Source: Halomonas sp.
GTDB lineage: Bacteria; Pseudomonadota; Gammaproteobacteria; Pseudomonadales; Halomonadaceae
Direction of reading: 5' to 3'
NCBI RefSeq assembly: GCF_020832045.1
Contig: NZ_JAFIFK010000077.1
Span: 49,574 to 113,573 of the forward strand
Length of the DNA: 64,000 nt
Shown: positions 1-7,451 of the stretch, piece by piece
Layout of the letters: each line of letters starts with the position of its first letter
How positions within the stretch are numbered: the stretch's first letter is position 1
Notes under the pieces: generated by a model
The model's input: only the letters and a program-made list of their open reading frames with translations
Database searches by the model: none
What the model was told of the DNA's origin: nothing
Program-made: the position numbers and the translations under genes

Positions 1-93
1 CGTCGACTGCGTGACGTGCACCTTTTCGGCTGCCCGGGTGAAGTTGAGCGTCTCGGCAATGGCCAGAAAGTACCGCATATGTCGCAGTTCCAT
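1..93 (-). CDS. LysR-family transcriptional regulator, N-terminal start only (cut by window edge)
   Basis: Reading the minus strand from an ATG at 93 gives 31 codons that run off the window edge. The peptide starts [20 protein letters not shown] and continues [11 protein letters not shown], the classic start of a LysR-type winged-helix domain (helix one, then the A-A-x-x-L/V-x-x-x-Q-S/T recognition region). A GAGG ribosome-binding site lies seven bases before the ATG. The gene is divergent from the catabolic operon beginning at 268, the usual arrangement for a LysR regulator controlling the neighbouring operon. The effector-binding domain is outside the window, so the ligand cannot be guessed. 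Confidence 0.85.
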   Translation of the reverse strand, partial: MELRHMRYFLAIAETLNFTRAAEKVHVTQST

Positions 94-267
94 GGGGACG
101 CCTCGCTGTCGTTTCGCAATCAATCGATGCCATCGTTCGTTTCAATGGAAATTTATCATTTTTATGCATCGTATTCGCGTCGTATGTTTTTCCTACACAG
201 CGTTACACACCCCGAGCGTGCACGCCTCGCCGGCGTCACTCGCTCGCTTCTTTCCCCGGAGCGACAG
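94..267. promoter_or_regulatory. Divergent promoter/operator region between lysR-type gene and catabolic operon
   Basis: This 174-base gap separates the divergent LysR start (93) from the citryl-lyase-like start (268). Its centre (about 148-190) is AT-rich compared with its surroundings. It contains the hexamer TCGTAT twice as a direct repeat, at 169-174 and 180-185, exactly 11 bases apart (about one helical turn), a plausible regulator contact. No clear consensus -35/-10 pair could be assigned, so the operator role is inferred from position. Confidence 0.45.
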
Positions 268-1083
268 ATGAAAATAGGGCGCGAGACAATTCCAAGAACC
301 GCCATCAGCACCTCCAACGCCGACACCATCGTGGTGCGTGGCAAGGACTTGAGCGCCGAGCTGATCGGCCACACCACCTTCACCGACTATTTCCTCATGC
401 TGCTCGATGGCCAGCCGGTTAGCGACGTCCGCCGCCGGGTGCTGGATGCCACCTTGGTGGCCATCGCCGAACATGGTCTGGTGCCCAGCGTGCAGGCCAG
501 CCGCATGACCTTCGCCGCCGCCCCCGAAGCGCTACAGGGCGCGGTTGCCGCGGGCCTGCTGGGCTGCGGGTCGGTGATCCTTGGCGCCTCCCAGGCGGCG
601 GGTGAGCTGTTTGCCGAAATCGGCGGTAGGGTCGACGGGGGTGAATCGCTCGAGCAGGCCGTTCACGACGTCGTCAGCGAGCGTCGTGTTCGTCGTGAAG
701 CGATCCCCGGCTACGGACATCCGCTGCACAAGGCGCGCGACCCACGGGTCGAGGCGCTGTTCGGCGTAGCGCGTGAGGCGGGTGCCGACATGCGCTATGT
801 GCAGATCGCCGAGGCCGTGGAGCGGGCCATCCCCGAGATCGTCGGCAAGGAACTCAAGCTCAACGTTTCCGCCGCCATTCCTGCCGTTCTGCTGGGAGCG
901 GGCTTTCCTCTCAAGGCGCTGCGCGGCGTGCCGTTGCTGGCCCGTACCGCCGGGCTGATCGCCCACCTGCTGGAGGAGTCCGAGCAACCCTGCGGCTTTG
1001 CGCTTTCCTACCAGGCGGCCCAGCGGGTCGAATACACCGGTGTCGTTCCGCCGGGCTTCGAGACGGAGGGGAGCGGATCATGA
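268..1083 (+). CDS. Citryl-CoA lyase-like protein (citrate synthase superfamily)
   Basis: A 271-residue short citrate-synthase-fold protein. The start at 268 is chosen for the GGAG six bases upstream; a longer frame to position 16 would run through the regulatory region. Citrate synthase landmarks are visible: A-E-H-G at about residue 69 (first catalytic His) and G-Y-G-H-P-L-H-K followed by D-P-R at 149-159 (catalytic Asp equivalent D158). The segment that normally reads G-P-x-H-G-G-A in true synthases is here G-S-V-I-L-G-A (101-107), so the second catalytic His is missing. That fits proteins annotated as citryl-CoA lyases, which cleave a citryl-type CoA thioester to acetyl-CoA plus an oxoacid. 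It overlaps the following CoA transferase by ATGA, so the pair is probably translationally coupled. The real substrate is unknown. Confidence 0.75.
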   Translation: MKIGRETIPRTAISTSNADTIVVRGKDLSAELIGHTTFTDYFLMLLDGQPVSDVRRRVLDATLVAIAEHGLVPSVQASRMTFAAAPEALQGAVAAGLLGCGSVILGASQAAGELFAEIGGRVDGGESLEQAVHDVVSERRVRREAIPGYGHPLHKARDPRVEALFGVAREAGADMRYVQIAEAVERAIPEIVGKELKLNVSAAIPAVLLGAGFPLKALRGVPLLARTAGLIAHLLEESEQPCGFALSYQAAQRVEYTGVVPPGFETEGSGS

Positions 1084-2222
1084 CTAAGGTACTCGCAGGC
1101 ATCACCGTCATCGAACAGGGCACCTTCATTACCGGGCCCGCCGCCGGCATGCTGCTGGCCGATCTCGGGGCCAACGTCATCAAGGTGGAAATGCCGGGCA
1201 AGGGCGACCCTTTCCGCGCCTTCAAGGGCGGGCTCTACAGCCCGCATTACCAGACCTACAACCGTAACAAGCGCAGCATCGCCCTCAACACCAAGGAGCC
1301 GGAGGACCTCGCCACCTTCGACGCGCTCATTCGCGACGCCGACGTCTATATCCAGAACTTTCGCCCCGGCACCGCCGAGCGCCTGGGGGCAGGGGAAGCG
1401 CGGCTGCGGGAGATGAACCCGGGGCTGATCTACTGCGCCATCAGCGGCTTCGGCAACGACGGCCCTTACGCCTCACGCCCCAGCTATGACACCGTGGCCC
1501 AGGCGGCGAGCGGTTTCCTCAAGCTGCTGATCAATCCGGAAAATCCGCGGGTGGTGGGCCCGGCCATGGCCGATGCCCTGTCTGGCTTCTATGCCGCCTA
1601 CGGCATTCTCGGTGCGCTGGTGGAGCGTGGCCGCACCGGCCAGGGGCGGCGGGTCGACGTCTCCATGCTGGAAGCGATGTGCCACTTCAACCTGGATGCC
1701 TTTACCCACTATCTCTCCGAGAACGAGATCATGGGGCCCTACAGCCGGCCGCAGGTGTCGCAGTCCTACGTGGTGGAGTGCGCCGACGGCAAGTGGGTGG
1801 CGCTGCACATGTCCTCGCCTGAGAAGTTCTGGCAGGGGCTGGCCAATGCCATGGAGTACCCCGAGCTGCTGCAGGACGAGCGCTTCGCCACCCGCGAGGG
1901 GCGCATCGACCACCAAGAGCAGATGATCGAAGTGCTCAAGCAGGTCTTCAAGCGCCACGGGCGGGACGAGTGGTGCCGCCGTCTCGAAGCGGAGGACGTG
2001 CCCCACGCGCCGATGTACAACACCGACGAAGTGCTCCAGGACCCCCAGGTGAAGCACCTGCAGCTCGAGGTGAGCACCGAGCATCCCACGGTGGGCACCT
2101 TCCGCACGGTGCGTTCGCCGGTTTCCTACGATGGCGTCAAACCGCTGGACGTGGTGGCGCCGCCGGTACTGGACGAGCACCGCCAGGAGATTCTCGACGA
2201 AATGAAGCGCCGGCAGCGTTGA
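1080..2222 (+). CDS. CaiB/BaiF (class III) CoA-transferase
   Basis: A 380-residue protein with the full class III CoA-transferase fold. It has an N-terminal Rossmann-like half with G-A-N-V-I-K-V-E near residue 30, the Q-N-F-R-P-G motif at 92-97, and P-A-M-A-D-A-L-S-G near 161-169, where D165 matches the catalytic Asp that forms the acyl anhydride. Members move CoA between carboxylic acids (formyl-CoA:oxalate, carnitine, succinyl-CoA:citramalate and similar pairs). The start codon overlaps the stop of the lyase gene by four bases. The pairing suggests a dicarboxylic or tricarboxylic acid is activated to a CoA ester here and then cleaved by the lyase. The acid cannot be named from sequence. Confidence 0.88.
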   Translation: MTKVLAGITVIEQGTFITGPAAGMLLADLGANVIKVEMPGKGDPFRAFKGGLYSPHYQTYNRNKRSIALNTKEPEDLATFDALIRDADVYIQNFRPGTAERLGAGEARLREMNPGLIYCAISGFGNDGPYASRPSYDTVAQAASGFLKLLINPENPRVVGPAMADALSGFYAAYGILGALVERGRTGQGRRVDVSMLEAMCHFNLDAFTHYLSENEIMGPYSRPQVSQSYVVECADGKWVALHMSSPEKFWQGLANAMEYPELLQDERFATREGRIDHQEQMIEVLKQVFKRHGRDEWCRRLEAEDVPHAPMYNTDEVLQDPQVKHLQLEVSTEHPTVGTFRTVRSPVSYDGVKPLDVVAPPVLDEHRQEILDEMKRRQR

Positions 2223-2310
2223 ACGCCGCCCGAGCGCATCGGCACCATCAAACAATGATAATCACGAGGCCGGGTAGTGCCGATACCCAGGCCGATCAGG
2301 AGCAACAGTC

Positions 2311-3252
2311 ATGTTCGAATTGCCCAACAAAGACGACATAGTTCCGCATGGCATTCCCCAGACACCCGACGACATCACCGAAATCGTCTTGAAGGCCATG
2401 AGCCATACCCAGGACGATCGGCTACGGGAAATCCTCACGGCGCTGGTGCGTCATCTACATGCCTTCGGCCGCGAAGTGAAGCTGAACGAAGAGGAGTTCA
2501 TGGCCGCCATCAATGCGGTCACGCGGCTTGGCCACCTCACCCGCGACCGCCACAACGAGACGATGGTGATGTCAGACGCCCTGGGCTTTTCCACCCTGGT
2601 GATGATTCTCAACCAGGAGCGCACGCCGGAGCAGATCTCGCCCGCCCTGCTGGGGCCGTTCTACAGCCGCAAGGATCCCGAGTATCCATTGGGCGCCAAT
2701 ATCTCGCGCGACACGCCCAAGGAGAGCGACATTCCATTGTTCGTATCCGGGCGGGTGACAAGCCGCGACGGCACGCCGCTGGCGGGTGCACTGGTGGAGG
2801 TGTGGCATGCCTCGCCGGAGGGCCTCTACGAGAACCAGGACGATAGTCAGCCGCACCTGAACCTGCGCGGCAAGTTTCGCACCGACGGCGAGGGCCGCTA
2901 CCGCTTTCGCACCATACGCCCGGCCAGCTATCCGATTCCCACGCATGGCATCGTCGGCGAAATGCTCAAGGCCCAGAGCCGCCACCCATTCCGGGCCGCT
3001 CATCTGCATTTCACCGTTTCCGCCGAGGGGCACCAGACCCTGGTGACCCAGATATTCCCCGAGGACGACCTCTTCCTCGCATCCGACTGCGTTTTCGGCG
3101 TCACCAGCGCCGATCTGGCCATGCCGTTCACCCTTCACGACGATGGCCGGGCGCCTGATGCCGATGTCAGCGGACGCTACTGCACGCTCGACGTGGATTT
3201 CGACCTAAGCCCCGGAGATTCGCGCCTGCCGCAGTCGCCTATCGATTCCTGA
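2311..3252 (+). CDS. Intradiol ring-cleavage dioxygenase (catechol/hydroxyquinol 1,2-dioxygenase family)
   Basis: 313 residues. The N-terminal helical dioxygenase domain (about 20-110) is followed by the beta-sandwich catalytic domain, which starts at L-G-P-F-Y (114-118). The four non-heme Fe(III) ligands are all visible: Tyr173 (in G-L-Y-E-N), Tyr207 (in P-A-S-Y-P-I-P), His231 and His233 (in R-A-A-H-L-H-F). Such enzymes open catechol or hydroxyquinol rings between the two hydroxyls to give muconate or maleylacetate. The length and the presence of the N-terminal domain favour the catechol/hydroxyquinol branch over protocatechuate 3,4-dioxygenase. No maleylacetate reductase or muconate cycloisomerase gene is nearby, so the substrate is unresolved. 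It lies downstream of the CoA transferase in the same orientation. Confidence 0.88.
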   Translation: MFELPNKDDIVPHGIPQTPDDITEIVLKAMSHTQDDRLREILTALVRHLHAFGREVKLNEEEFMAAINAVTRLGHLTRDRHNETMVMSDALGFSTLVMILNQERTPEQISPALLGPFYSRKDPEYPLGANISRDTPKESDIPLFVSGRVTSRDGTPLAGALVEVWHASPEGLYENQDDSQPHLNLRGKFRTDGEGRYRFRTIRPASYPIPTHGIVGEMLKAQSRHPFRAAHLHFTVSAEGHQTLVTQIFPEDDLFLASDCVFGVTSADLAMPFTLHDDGRAPDADVSGRYCTLDVDFDLSPGDSRLPQSPIDS

Positions 3253-3307
3253 TGCTGGCCGGTTATACAACCGTTCCATAAAAACAAACTCAAAACGAGA
3301 CGCCAAC

Positions 3308-4441
3308 ATGACTTCTACCAAGCACAATACCAAGCACAAGTCCTTCAAGCCGTTTACTGCTCGTCCCGCTCTCGGCCTGGGCACCGTGGTCCTGGCCGCA
3401 GCGCTCATTCCCGCCAGTGCCGCCGCGGTGGAAACCATCAACCTGACCGTGGGCTCGAGCCACCCGACCACCATCCCTTGGGTGGGCATGATCCCCGAGG
3501 TTTTCATTCCCAAGGTCAATGAGATATTGGCGGAAGAAGGCGAGTACGAAGTGCGCTGGATGGAAGCCTATGCCGGCCAGCTCTACGGCACCAACGCCAC
3601 GCTCACATCCATTCAGGACGGCATCGCTGATATCGGTTGGGTCTTCAGCTACCTCGAGCCCTCGCGCATGCCGCTGGCGCAAATCAGCGCCTACACCCCG
3701 TTCACCACCAGCGATCCGGAACTGATGCTCGAGGTGATGAACGATCTGGTGCGTTCGGAGCCGGCGTTACGTGCCGAATGGGAAGATCACGACTTGGTGT
3801 TCCTCGGTGCGACTGCATCGGATACCTACGACATCTACACCAACTTCCCGGTGAACGGCCTCGACGACCTCGAAGGAGCGCGTATCTCGGCGCCTGGCGT
3901 GCTCGGGGTCTGGCTCGAACCGGTGGGCTCGGTGCCGGTGGATGGCACCTTGGCCAGCTACTACACCGACATCCAGACTGGCGTCTCCCAAGGAGTGGTG
4001 GGGCTGGCCACGGGCAACCTGTCGGCGCGCATCTATGAAGTGGCGCCTTACATCACCCAGGTCAACCTGGGCGTGGTGTTCTCCGGGGGGCTTGCCATCA
4101 ACCAGTTCACTTGGGACGGCCTGCCGGAAGCGGTACAGGAGGCCCTGATGGAAGCCGGCCAAACCTATACCGTCGCCCATGGCCGCGACTTGGCCGAGCG
4201 CTACGAAAGTTCTCTTGAGCGTATGGTCGAGCTGGGCGCCGACCAGAGCACCCCGGTACGGGTTCAGGCGCTTGCCGACGAGCAGCGCCAGCAGTGGATC
4301 GACGGTATGCCCGGCCTGGCGGATCAATGGGTCGAGCGCAACGAAGGGCGTGGCCTGCCCGCCCGCGAACTCCTCAATACCTACATGGATGCCATGCGCG
4401 AGCGCGGCCACGAGCCCGAGCTGGCCTGGGACCGCAACTGA
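3308..4441 (+). CDS. TRAP transporter substrate-binding protein (DctP family)
   Basis: 377 residues with a long signal peptide (basic stretch, then a hydrophobic Ala/Leu-rich segment ending about residue 38, A-A-A-V-E-T). It is the periplasmic solute receptor of a tripartite ATP-independent transporter, followed by the small and large membrane subunits. TRAP receptors usually bind organic acids through a conserved Arg, fitting the acid-processing enzymes upstream. The region W-L-E-P-V-G-S-V-P-V-D-G and the central fold match the DctP family. A strong hairpin sits directly after its stop codon. The substrate cannot be inferred beyond 'probably a carboxylate or aromatic acid'. Confidence 0.9.
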   Translation: MTSTKHNTKHKSFKPFTARPALGLGTVVLAAALIPASAAAVETINLTVGSSHPTTIPWVGMIPEVFIPKVNEILAEEGEYEVRWMEAYAGQLYGTNATLTSIQDGIADIGWVFSYLEPSRMPLAQISAYTPFTTSDPELMLEVMNDLVRSEPALRAEWEDHDLVFLGATASDTYDIYTNFPVNGLDDLEGARISAPGVLGVWLEPVGSVPVDGTLASYYTDIQTGVSQGVVGLATGNLSARIYEVAPYITQVNLGVVFSGGLAINQFTWDGLPEAVQEALMEAGQTYTVAHGRDLAERYESSLERMVELGADQSTPVRVQALADEQRQQWIDGMPGLADQWVERNEGRGLPARELLNTYMDAMRERGHEPELAWDRN

Positions 4442-4449
4442 TCGACAAT

Positions 4450-4474
4450 GCCCGGCCGGTAGCGCCGGCCGGGC
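4450..4474 (+). other. Intra-operon hairpin after the TRAP receptor gene
   Basis: A perfect 10-bp inverted repeat, GCCCGGCCGG at 4450-4459 and CCGGCCGGGC at 4465-4474, with loop TAGCG. It begins nine bases after the dctP-like stop. No T-run follows, and the ribosome-binding site of the next gene starts almost at once, so it is unlikely to be a full terminator. Such hairpins commonly protect the upstream receptor mRNA, giving excess binding protein over permease. Confidence 0.7.
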
Positions 4475-4490
4475 CTGAGGAGTCGTGGCA

Positions 4491-5072
4491 ATGACGTTTT
4501 CCTTCAAGACGCTGGTGCTTGGGCGCCGGCTCGGTGGCGGCCGTCACAACAGTCTGTTCGGCTATCTGGTAGACGGACTCAACGCGATAGGCTCGCTGCT
4601 GATCTTTTCGATCATGGCGATGATCGTGGTGGACGTGCTGTCCCGCAACCTGTTCAACAAGCCCATTGCAGGGGTGGCGGAGCTGGTGGCGGCGTCCATC
4701 GTCATGATCGTGTTCCTGCAGCTCCCCGGCACCCTGCGCCACGGCCGTATGGCTCAGGCCGATATCTTCATTCGCGGTTTCACCGAACGACATCCGCGAA
4801 TCGGGCATGGGCTGCAGACTCTGTTCTACCTGGCCGGCGCCTACATGCTCTACGTGATTTACCAAGGTACCTTGCCGACCTTCCTGCGTGCCTGGGAGCG
4901 TAGCCAGTTCATGGGCGTTGAGGGGGTCTTCACCTTTCCCGTCTGGCCCATCCGCCTGGTAGTCATCGCCTGTGCGCTGATCACGCTTCTGCAATATCTG
5001 CTGCTGGCGGGCCAGGCGCTGCTGCGGACGGTGCAGGGCAGGGCGACCGGCTCAGAGGAGGCTGGCTCATGA
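4491..5072 (+). CDS. TRAP transporter small permease (DctQ family)
   Basis: About 193 residues with four predicted membrane segments (roughly residues 25-50, 58-78, 97-120 and 140-165), the DctQ pattern. ATG 4491 is preferred to GTG 4485 because GGAG at 4479-4482 is eight bases from the ATG but only two from the GTG. The protein bridges the receptor and the large permease in the inner membrane. Its stop overlaps the next start (ATGA at 5069-5072), indicating coupling with the large subunit. Sequence is typical, including the early V-D-V-L-S-R-N motif. Confidence 0.88.
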   Translation: MTFSFKTLVLGRRLGGGRHNSLFGYLVDGLNAIGSLLIFSIMAMIVVDVLSRNLFNKPIAGVAELVAASIVMIVFLQLPGTLRHGRMAQADIFIRGFTERHPRIGHGLQTLFYLAGAYMLYVIYQGTLPTFLRAWERSQFMGVEGVFTFPVWPIRLVVIACALITLLQYLLLAGQALLRTVQGRATGSEEAGS

Positions 5073-6391
5073 GCGGTATCGAAATCGGCATCGTTGCCGT
5101 GGGCATGATGCTGGCGCTGATCTACTTCGGCATGCACATCAGCATTGCCTTGATGCTGGTCTCCTTCGTCGCCATCTCCACGCTGCGTACGCCGGAGCTG
5201 GCTACCCGCATGGTAGCGGCGGCGGCCAACGATTCCCTGAGCAGCTACCTCTACGGGGTGGTGCCGCTATTCGTGCTGATGGGTCTGCTGGTGGTGATAT
5301 CGGGGGTCGGGCGTGACACCTTCGATGTATTTCAGTGGCTGACACGCAAAATTCGCGGTGGACTGGGCTTGGCCACCGTAGGGGCCAACGGCATTTTCGC
5401 TTCCATTACCGGTATCAGCGTGGCGTCGGCTGCGGTATTCACCAAGGTGGCGGTACCCGAGATGCGGCGCCACGGCTATACGCCAAAGTTCGCCGTGGGC
5501 GTGGTGGCGGGGAGCTCCGTGCTAGGAATGTTGATCCCCCCTTCGCTGCTGATGATCGTTTACGGCGTGCTGGCGGAACAATCGGTAGGCCGCATGTTCA
5601 TTGCCGGCATCATCCCGGGCATTCTGCTGGCGGTTACCTTCTGCGTCACGATCCTGCTGCTGGCCTACCTGCGTCCCGGTTTCATGATGCAGGATCGGGC
5701 CGTGCAGCCCGAACATGAGACCGTCGACGAGACGCCGCTGTCGCTGATGCTCAAGCTGGTGCCGATACTGGCACTGATGGCTCAGGTGCTCGGCGGGCTC
5801 TACTCGGGGTTCTTCACCCCCACCGAAGCCGGGGGCGTGGGTGCCTGCGGTGCTCTGCTGCTGGCATTGATGAAGCGTCGCTTGAACGCGGCCAAATTCT
5901 ATCAGGTGCTGGGAGAGACGGGGCACGTGGCGGTATCGATCCTGTTCCTGATTCTCGCGGCATCGCTCTACAGCCGCATGCTGGCGCTGACCGGATTGCC
6001 GATGTCTATCGCCCAGTGGGTCACGGCCATGGAGCTTACCGCTTATCACTTCCTCTTCCTCTACCTGCTGGTGGTGATCCTCATGGGCTGCATCATCGAT
6101 TCGGTGTCGATCATGCTGATCGTGCTGCCCATCGTCCTCCCCATTGCCCAGTTCTTCGGCATGGACCTGATCTGGTTCGGAGTGATCACGGTGGTGGCGG
6201 TGGAAATCGGCCTGATCACGCCGCCGTTCGGGATCTCGGTCTATACGGTCAACGCCGCCCTCAATGACCGCAACGTACCGGTAAAGGAAATCTTCAAGGG
6301 CGTGGTGCCGTTCTTCGCCGCGATGTTGCTGGTGCTGCTGATCCTGTCGCTGTTCCCGGTGCTGTCCACTTATCTGGCTTATCGCTACTGA
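5069..6391 (+). CDS. TRAP transporter large permease (DctM family)
   Basis: 440 residues, nearly all hydrophobic, with about 11-13 membrane segments, the normal size for a DctM subunit. Family motifs are seen, including G-S-S-V-L-G-M-L-I-P-P-S near 150-160, P-T-E-A-G-G-V-G-A near 250-260, and E-I-G-L-I-T-P-P-F-G close to the C-terminus. It forms the sodium-coupled transport channel with the preceding small subunit. Sodium coupling suits a halophile, but that is inference from the family. It is the last transporter gene; the nitroreductase-family gene follows after 36 bases in the same direction. Confidence 0.92.
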   Translation: MSGIEIGIVAVGMMLALIYFGMHISIALMLVSFVAISTLRTPELATRMVAAAANDSLSSYLYGVVPLFVLMGLLVVISGVGRDTFDVFQWLTRKIRGGLGLATVGANGIFASITGISVASAAVFTKVAVPEMRRHGYTPKFAVGVVAGSSVLGMLIPPSLLMIVYGVLAEQSVGRMFIAGIIPGILLAVTFCVTILLLAYLRPGFMMQDRAVQPEHETVDETPLSLMLKLVPILALMAQVLGGLYSGFFTPTEAGGVGACGALLLALMKRRLNAAKFYQVLGETGHVAVSILFLILAASLYSRMLALTGLPMSIAQWVTAMELTAYHFLFLYLLVVILMGCIIDSVSIMLIVLPIVLPIAQFFGMDLIWFGVITVVAVEIGLITPPFGISVYTVNAALNDRNVPVKEIFKGVVPFFAAMLLVLLILSLFPVLSTYLAYRY

Positions 6392-6427
6392 ATTCGCAAT
6401 GACTGAGCAAGGCAAGGGAGAGATGAG

Positions 6428-7027
6428 ATGACCGAAGGCATATTGAACCAGCCGGCGCTGGACCAGCTGTTCCTAGAAGCGCGAACCCATGTCTACTGGC
6501 AGGATCGCCGAGTGGATGATGCTACGCTGCGTCGGCTTTACGACCTGCTGAAAATGGCGCCCACCAGCGTCAACTGCAACCCGCTGCGCATCCATTTCCT
6601 GCGTACATCAGAAGCCAAGGCAAGGTTGATGCCGGCACTGGCCGAGGGTAATCGTCAGAAGGTGGAACAGGCCCCCGTGACTGCCATCCTGGCCTACGAC
6701 AGGCGTTTCCACGATCATTTGCCGGAGCTGTTTCCCCATGTGGATGCCAGGGCCTGGTTCGTAGGCGATGAACCCCACCGGGAGGAGACGGCCTTTCGCA
6801 ACAGCAGCCTCCAGGGGGGATACTTCATCGTTGCCGCCCGGGCGCTCGGCCTGGATGTGGGGCCGCTGTCCGGTTTCGACAACGACATGGTAGACAGCCT
6901 GTTCTTCGCCGAGAGACACCCCCACTACCGCAGCAACTTCCTGTGCAACCTGGGCTATGGCCATGAGGCCGGGCTGCGACCGCGTGGCCCCAGGCTGAGT
7001 TTCGATCAGGCATGCGCGCTGCTGTAA
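6428..7027 (+). CDS. RutE-like malonic semialdehyde reductase / nitroreductase family protein
   Basis: 199 residues, close in length and sequence order to E. coli RutE: A-R-T-H near the start, A-P-T-S-V-N-C-N-P-L-R (flavin phosphate region), E-E-T-A-F-R-N-S-S-L-Q, L-G-L-D-V-G-P-L-S-G-F-D and the C-terminal R-L-S-F-D-Q-A-C-A-L-L. RutE reduces malonic semialdehyde to 3-hydroxypropionate with an FMN cofactor. No other rut genes are present, so here it may instead serve the upstream catabolic operon, for example by reducing an aldehyde or quinone intermediate. Ribosome-binding site GGGAGAG precedes the ATG. A bidirectional-type hairpin ends the operon at 7048-7073. Confidence 0.85.
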   Translation: MTEGILNQPALDQLFLEARTHVYWQDRRVDDATLRRLYDLLKMAPTSVNCNPLRIHFLRTSEAKARLMPALAEGNRQKVEQAPVTAILAYDRRFHDHLPELFPHVDARAWFVGDEPHREETAFRNSSLQGGYFIVAARALGLDVGPLSGFDNDMVDSLFFAERHPHYRSNFLCNLGYGHEAGLRPRGPRLSFDQACALL

Positions 7028-7047
7028 CCGCAACACCGCATGAACGA

Positions 7048-7073
7048 AAACGGCCACCCGAAGGTGGCCGTTT
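7048..7073. terminator. Hairpin terminator shared by convergent genes
   Basis: AAACGGCCACC at 7048-7058 pairs perfectly with GGTGGCCGTTT at 7063-7073 around loop CGAA. The A-rich 5' flank and T-rich 3' end allow it to act for both the plus-strand nitroreductase gene and the minus-strand zinc-ribbon gene. The same hairpin recurs at 8379-8404 as part of a duplicated segment. Confidence 0.85.
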
Positions 7074-7086
7074 CCAGGCGTACGTC

Positions 7087-7344
7087 TCAGGCGTTCGCTC
7101 GCTCACCTGGCTGGGCCAGTACGGCCTTGAGATGGGCGAGGTCGCGCGAAATATCGGTTTCGACGTACTCCGCCAGCAGGCGTTCGGCTTCCTGCTTGGC
7201 TGCACGCTCGACGTACTCCTCGTAAGTTGCAATGACTGCCTGGCAATAGCAGCACTGAAGCACGTCCGTTGGCTTCGGGTTGCTTTTCCAGAAACTGCTG
7301 CCACTGCACTCCGGACACTCCACTTTCCTTGTACGCTGAAACAT
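7087..7344 (-). CDS. Small zinc-ribbon protein, copy 1 (function unknown)
   Basis: 85 residues. The start at 7344 is chosen because GGAGG lies five bases upstream; an in-frame ATG at 7368 lacks this. A zinc ribbon is formed by C10-P-E-C13 and C31-C-Y-C34, and the rest is a charged, probably helical tail rich in Ala, Glu and Leu (R-A-A-K-Q-E-A-E-R-L-L-A-E). It differs from copy 2 at 11 of 85 positions; position 32 is Cys here and Arg in copy 2, giving this copy a fifth cysteine. It lies 107 bases downstream of the methyltransferase gene on the same strand and may be co-transcribed. The role is unknown; zinc ribbons of this kind often bind nucleic acid or protein partners. Confidence 0.75.
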   Translation of the reverse strand: MFQRTRKVECPECSGSSFWKSNPKPTDVLQCCYCQAVIATYEEYVERAAKQEAERLLAEYVETDISRDLAHLKAVLAQPGERANA

Positions 7345-7395
7345 TCTGGCCTCCTGCCTGAAGCTCATGCAATGAAAGGGTTTTCCTCAACACAC

Positions 7396-7405
7396 CTTGT
7401 ACAAG
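7396..7405. promoter_or_regulatory. Palindrome CTTGTACAAG in zinc-ribbon leader, copy 1
   Basis: A perfect 10-bp palindrome 52 bases upstream of the zinc-ribbon start. It is preserved exactly in the duplicated leader at 8732-8741, while bases further upstream have diverged. Conservation in both copies suggests an operator or a functional RNA element; this is inference. Confidence 0.4.
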
Positions 7406-7451
7406 ATGCCACAAGCGAGCGAATCTGAGTCATATTTAATGTTAAGAAAAG

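Noticed and set aside
16..267. Upstream extension of the citryl-lyase-like frame
   Set aside because: It runs through the LysR start and the divergent promoter; the GGAG before 268 and family length mark the real start.
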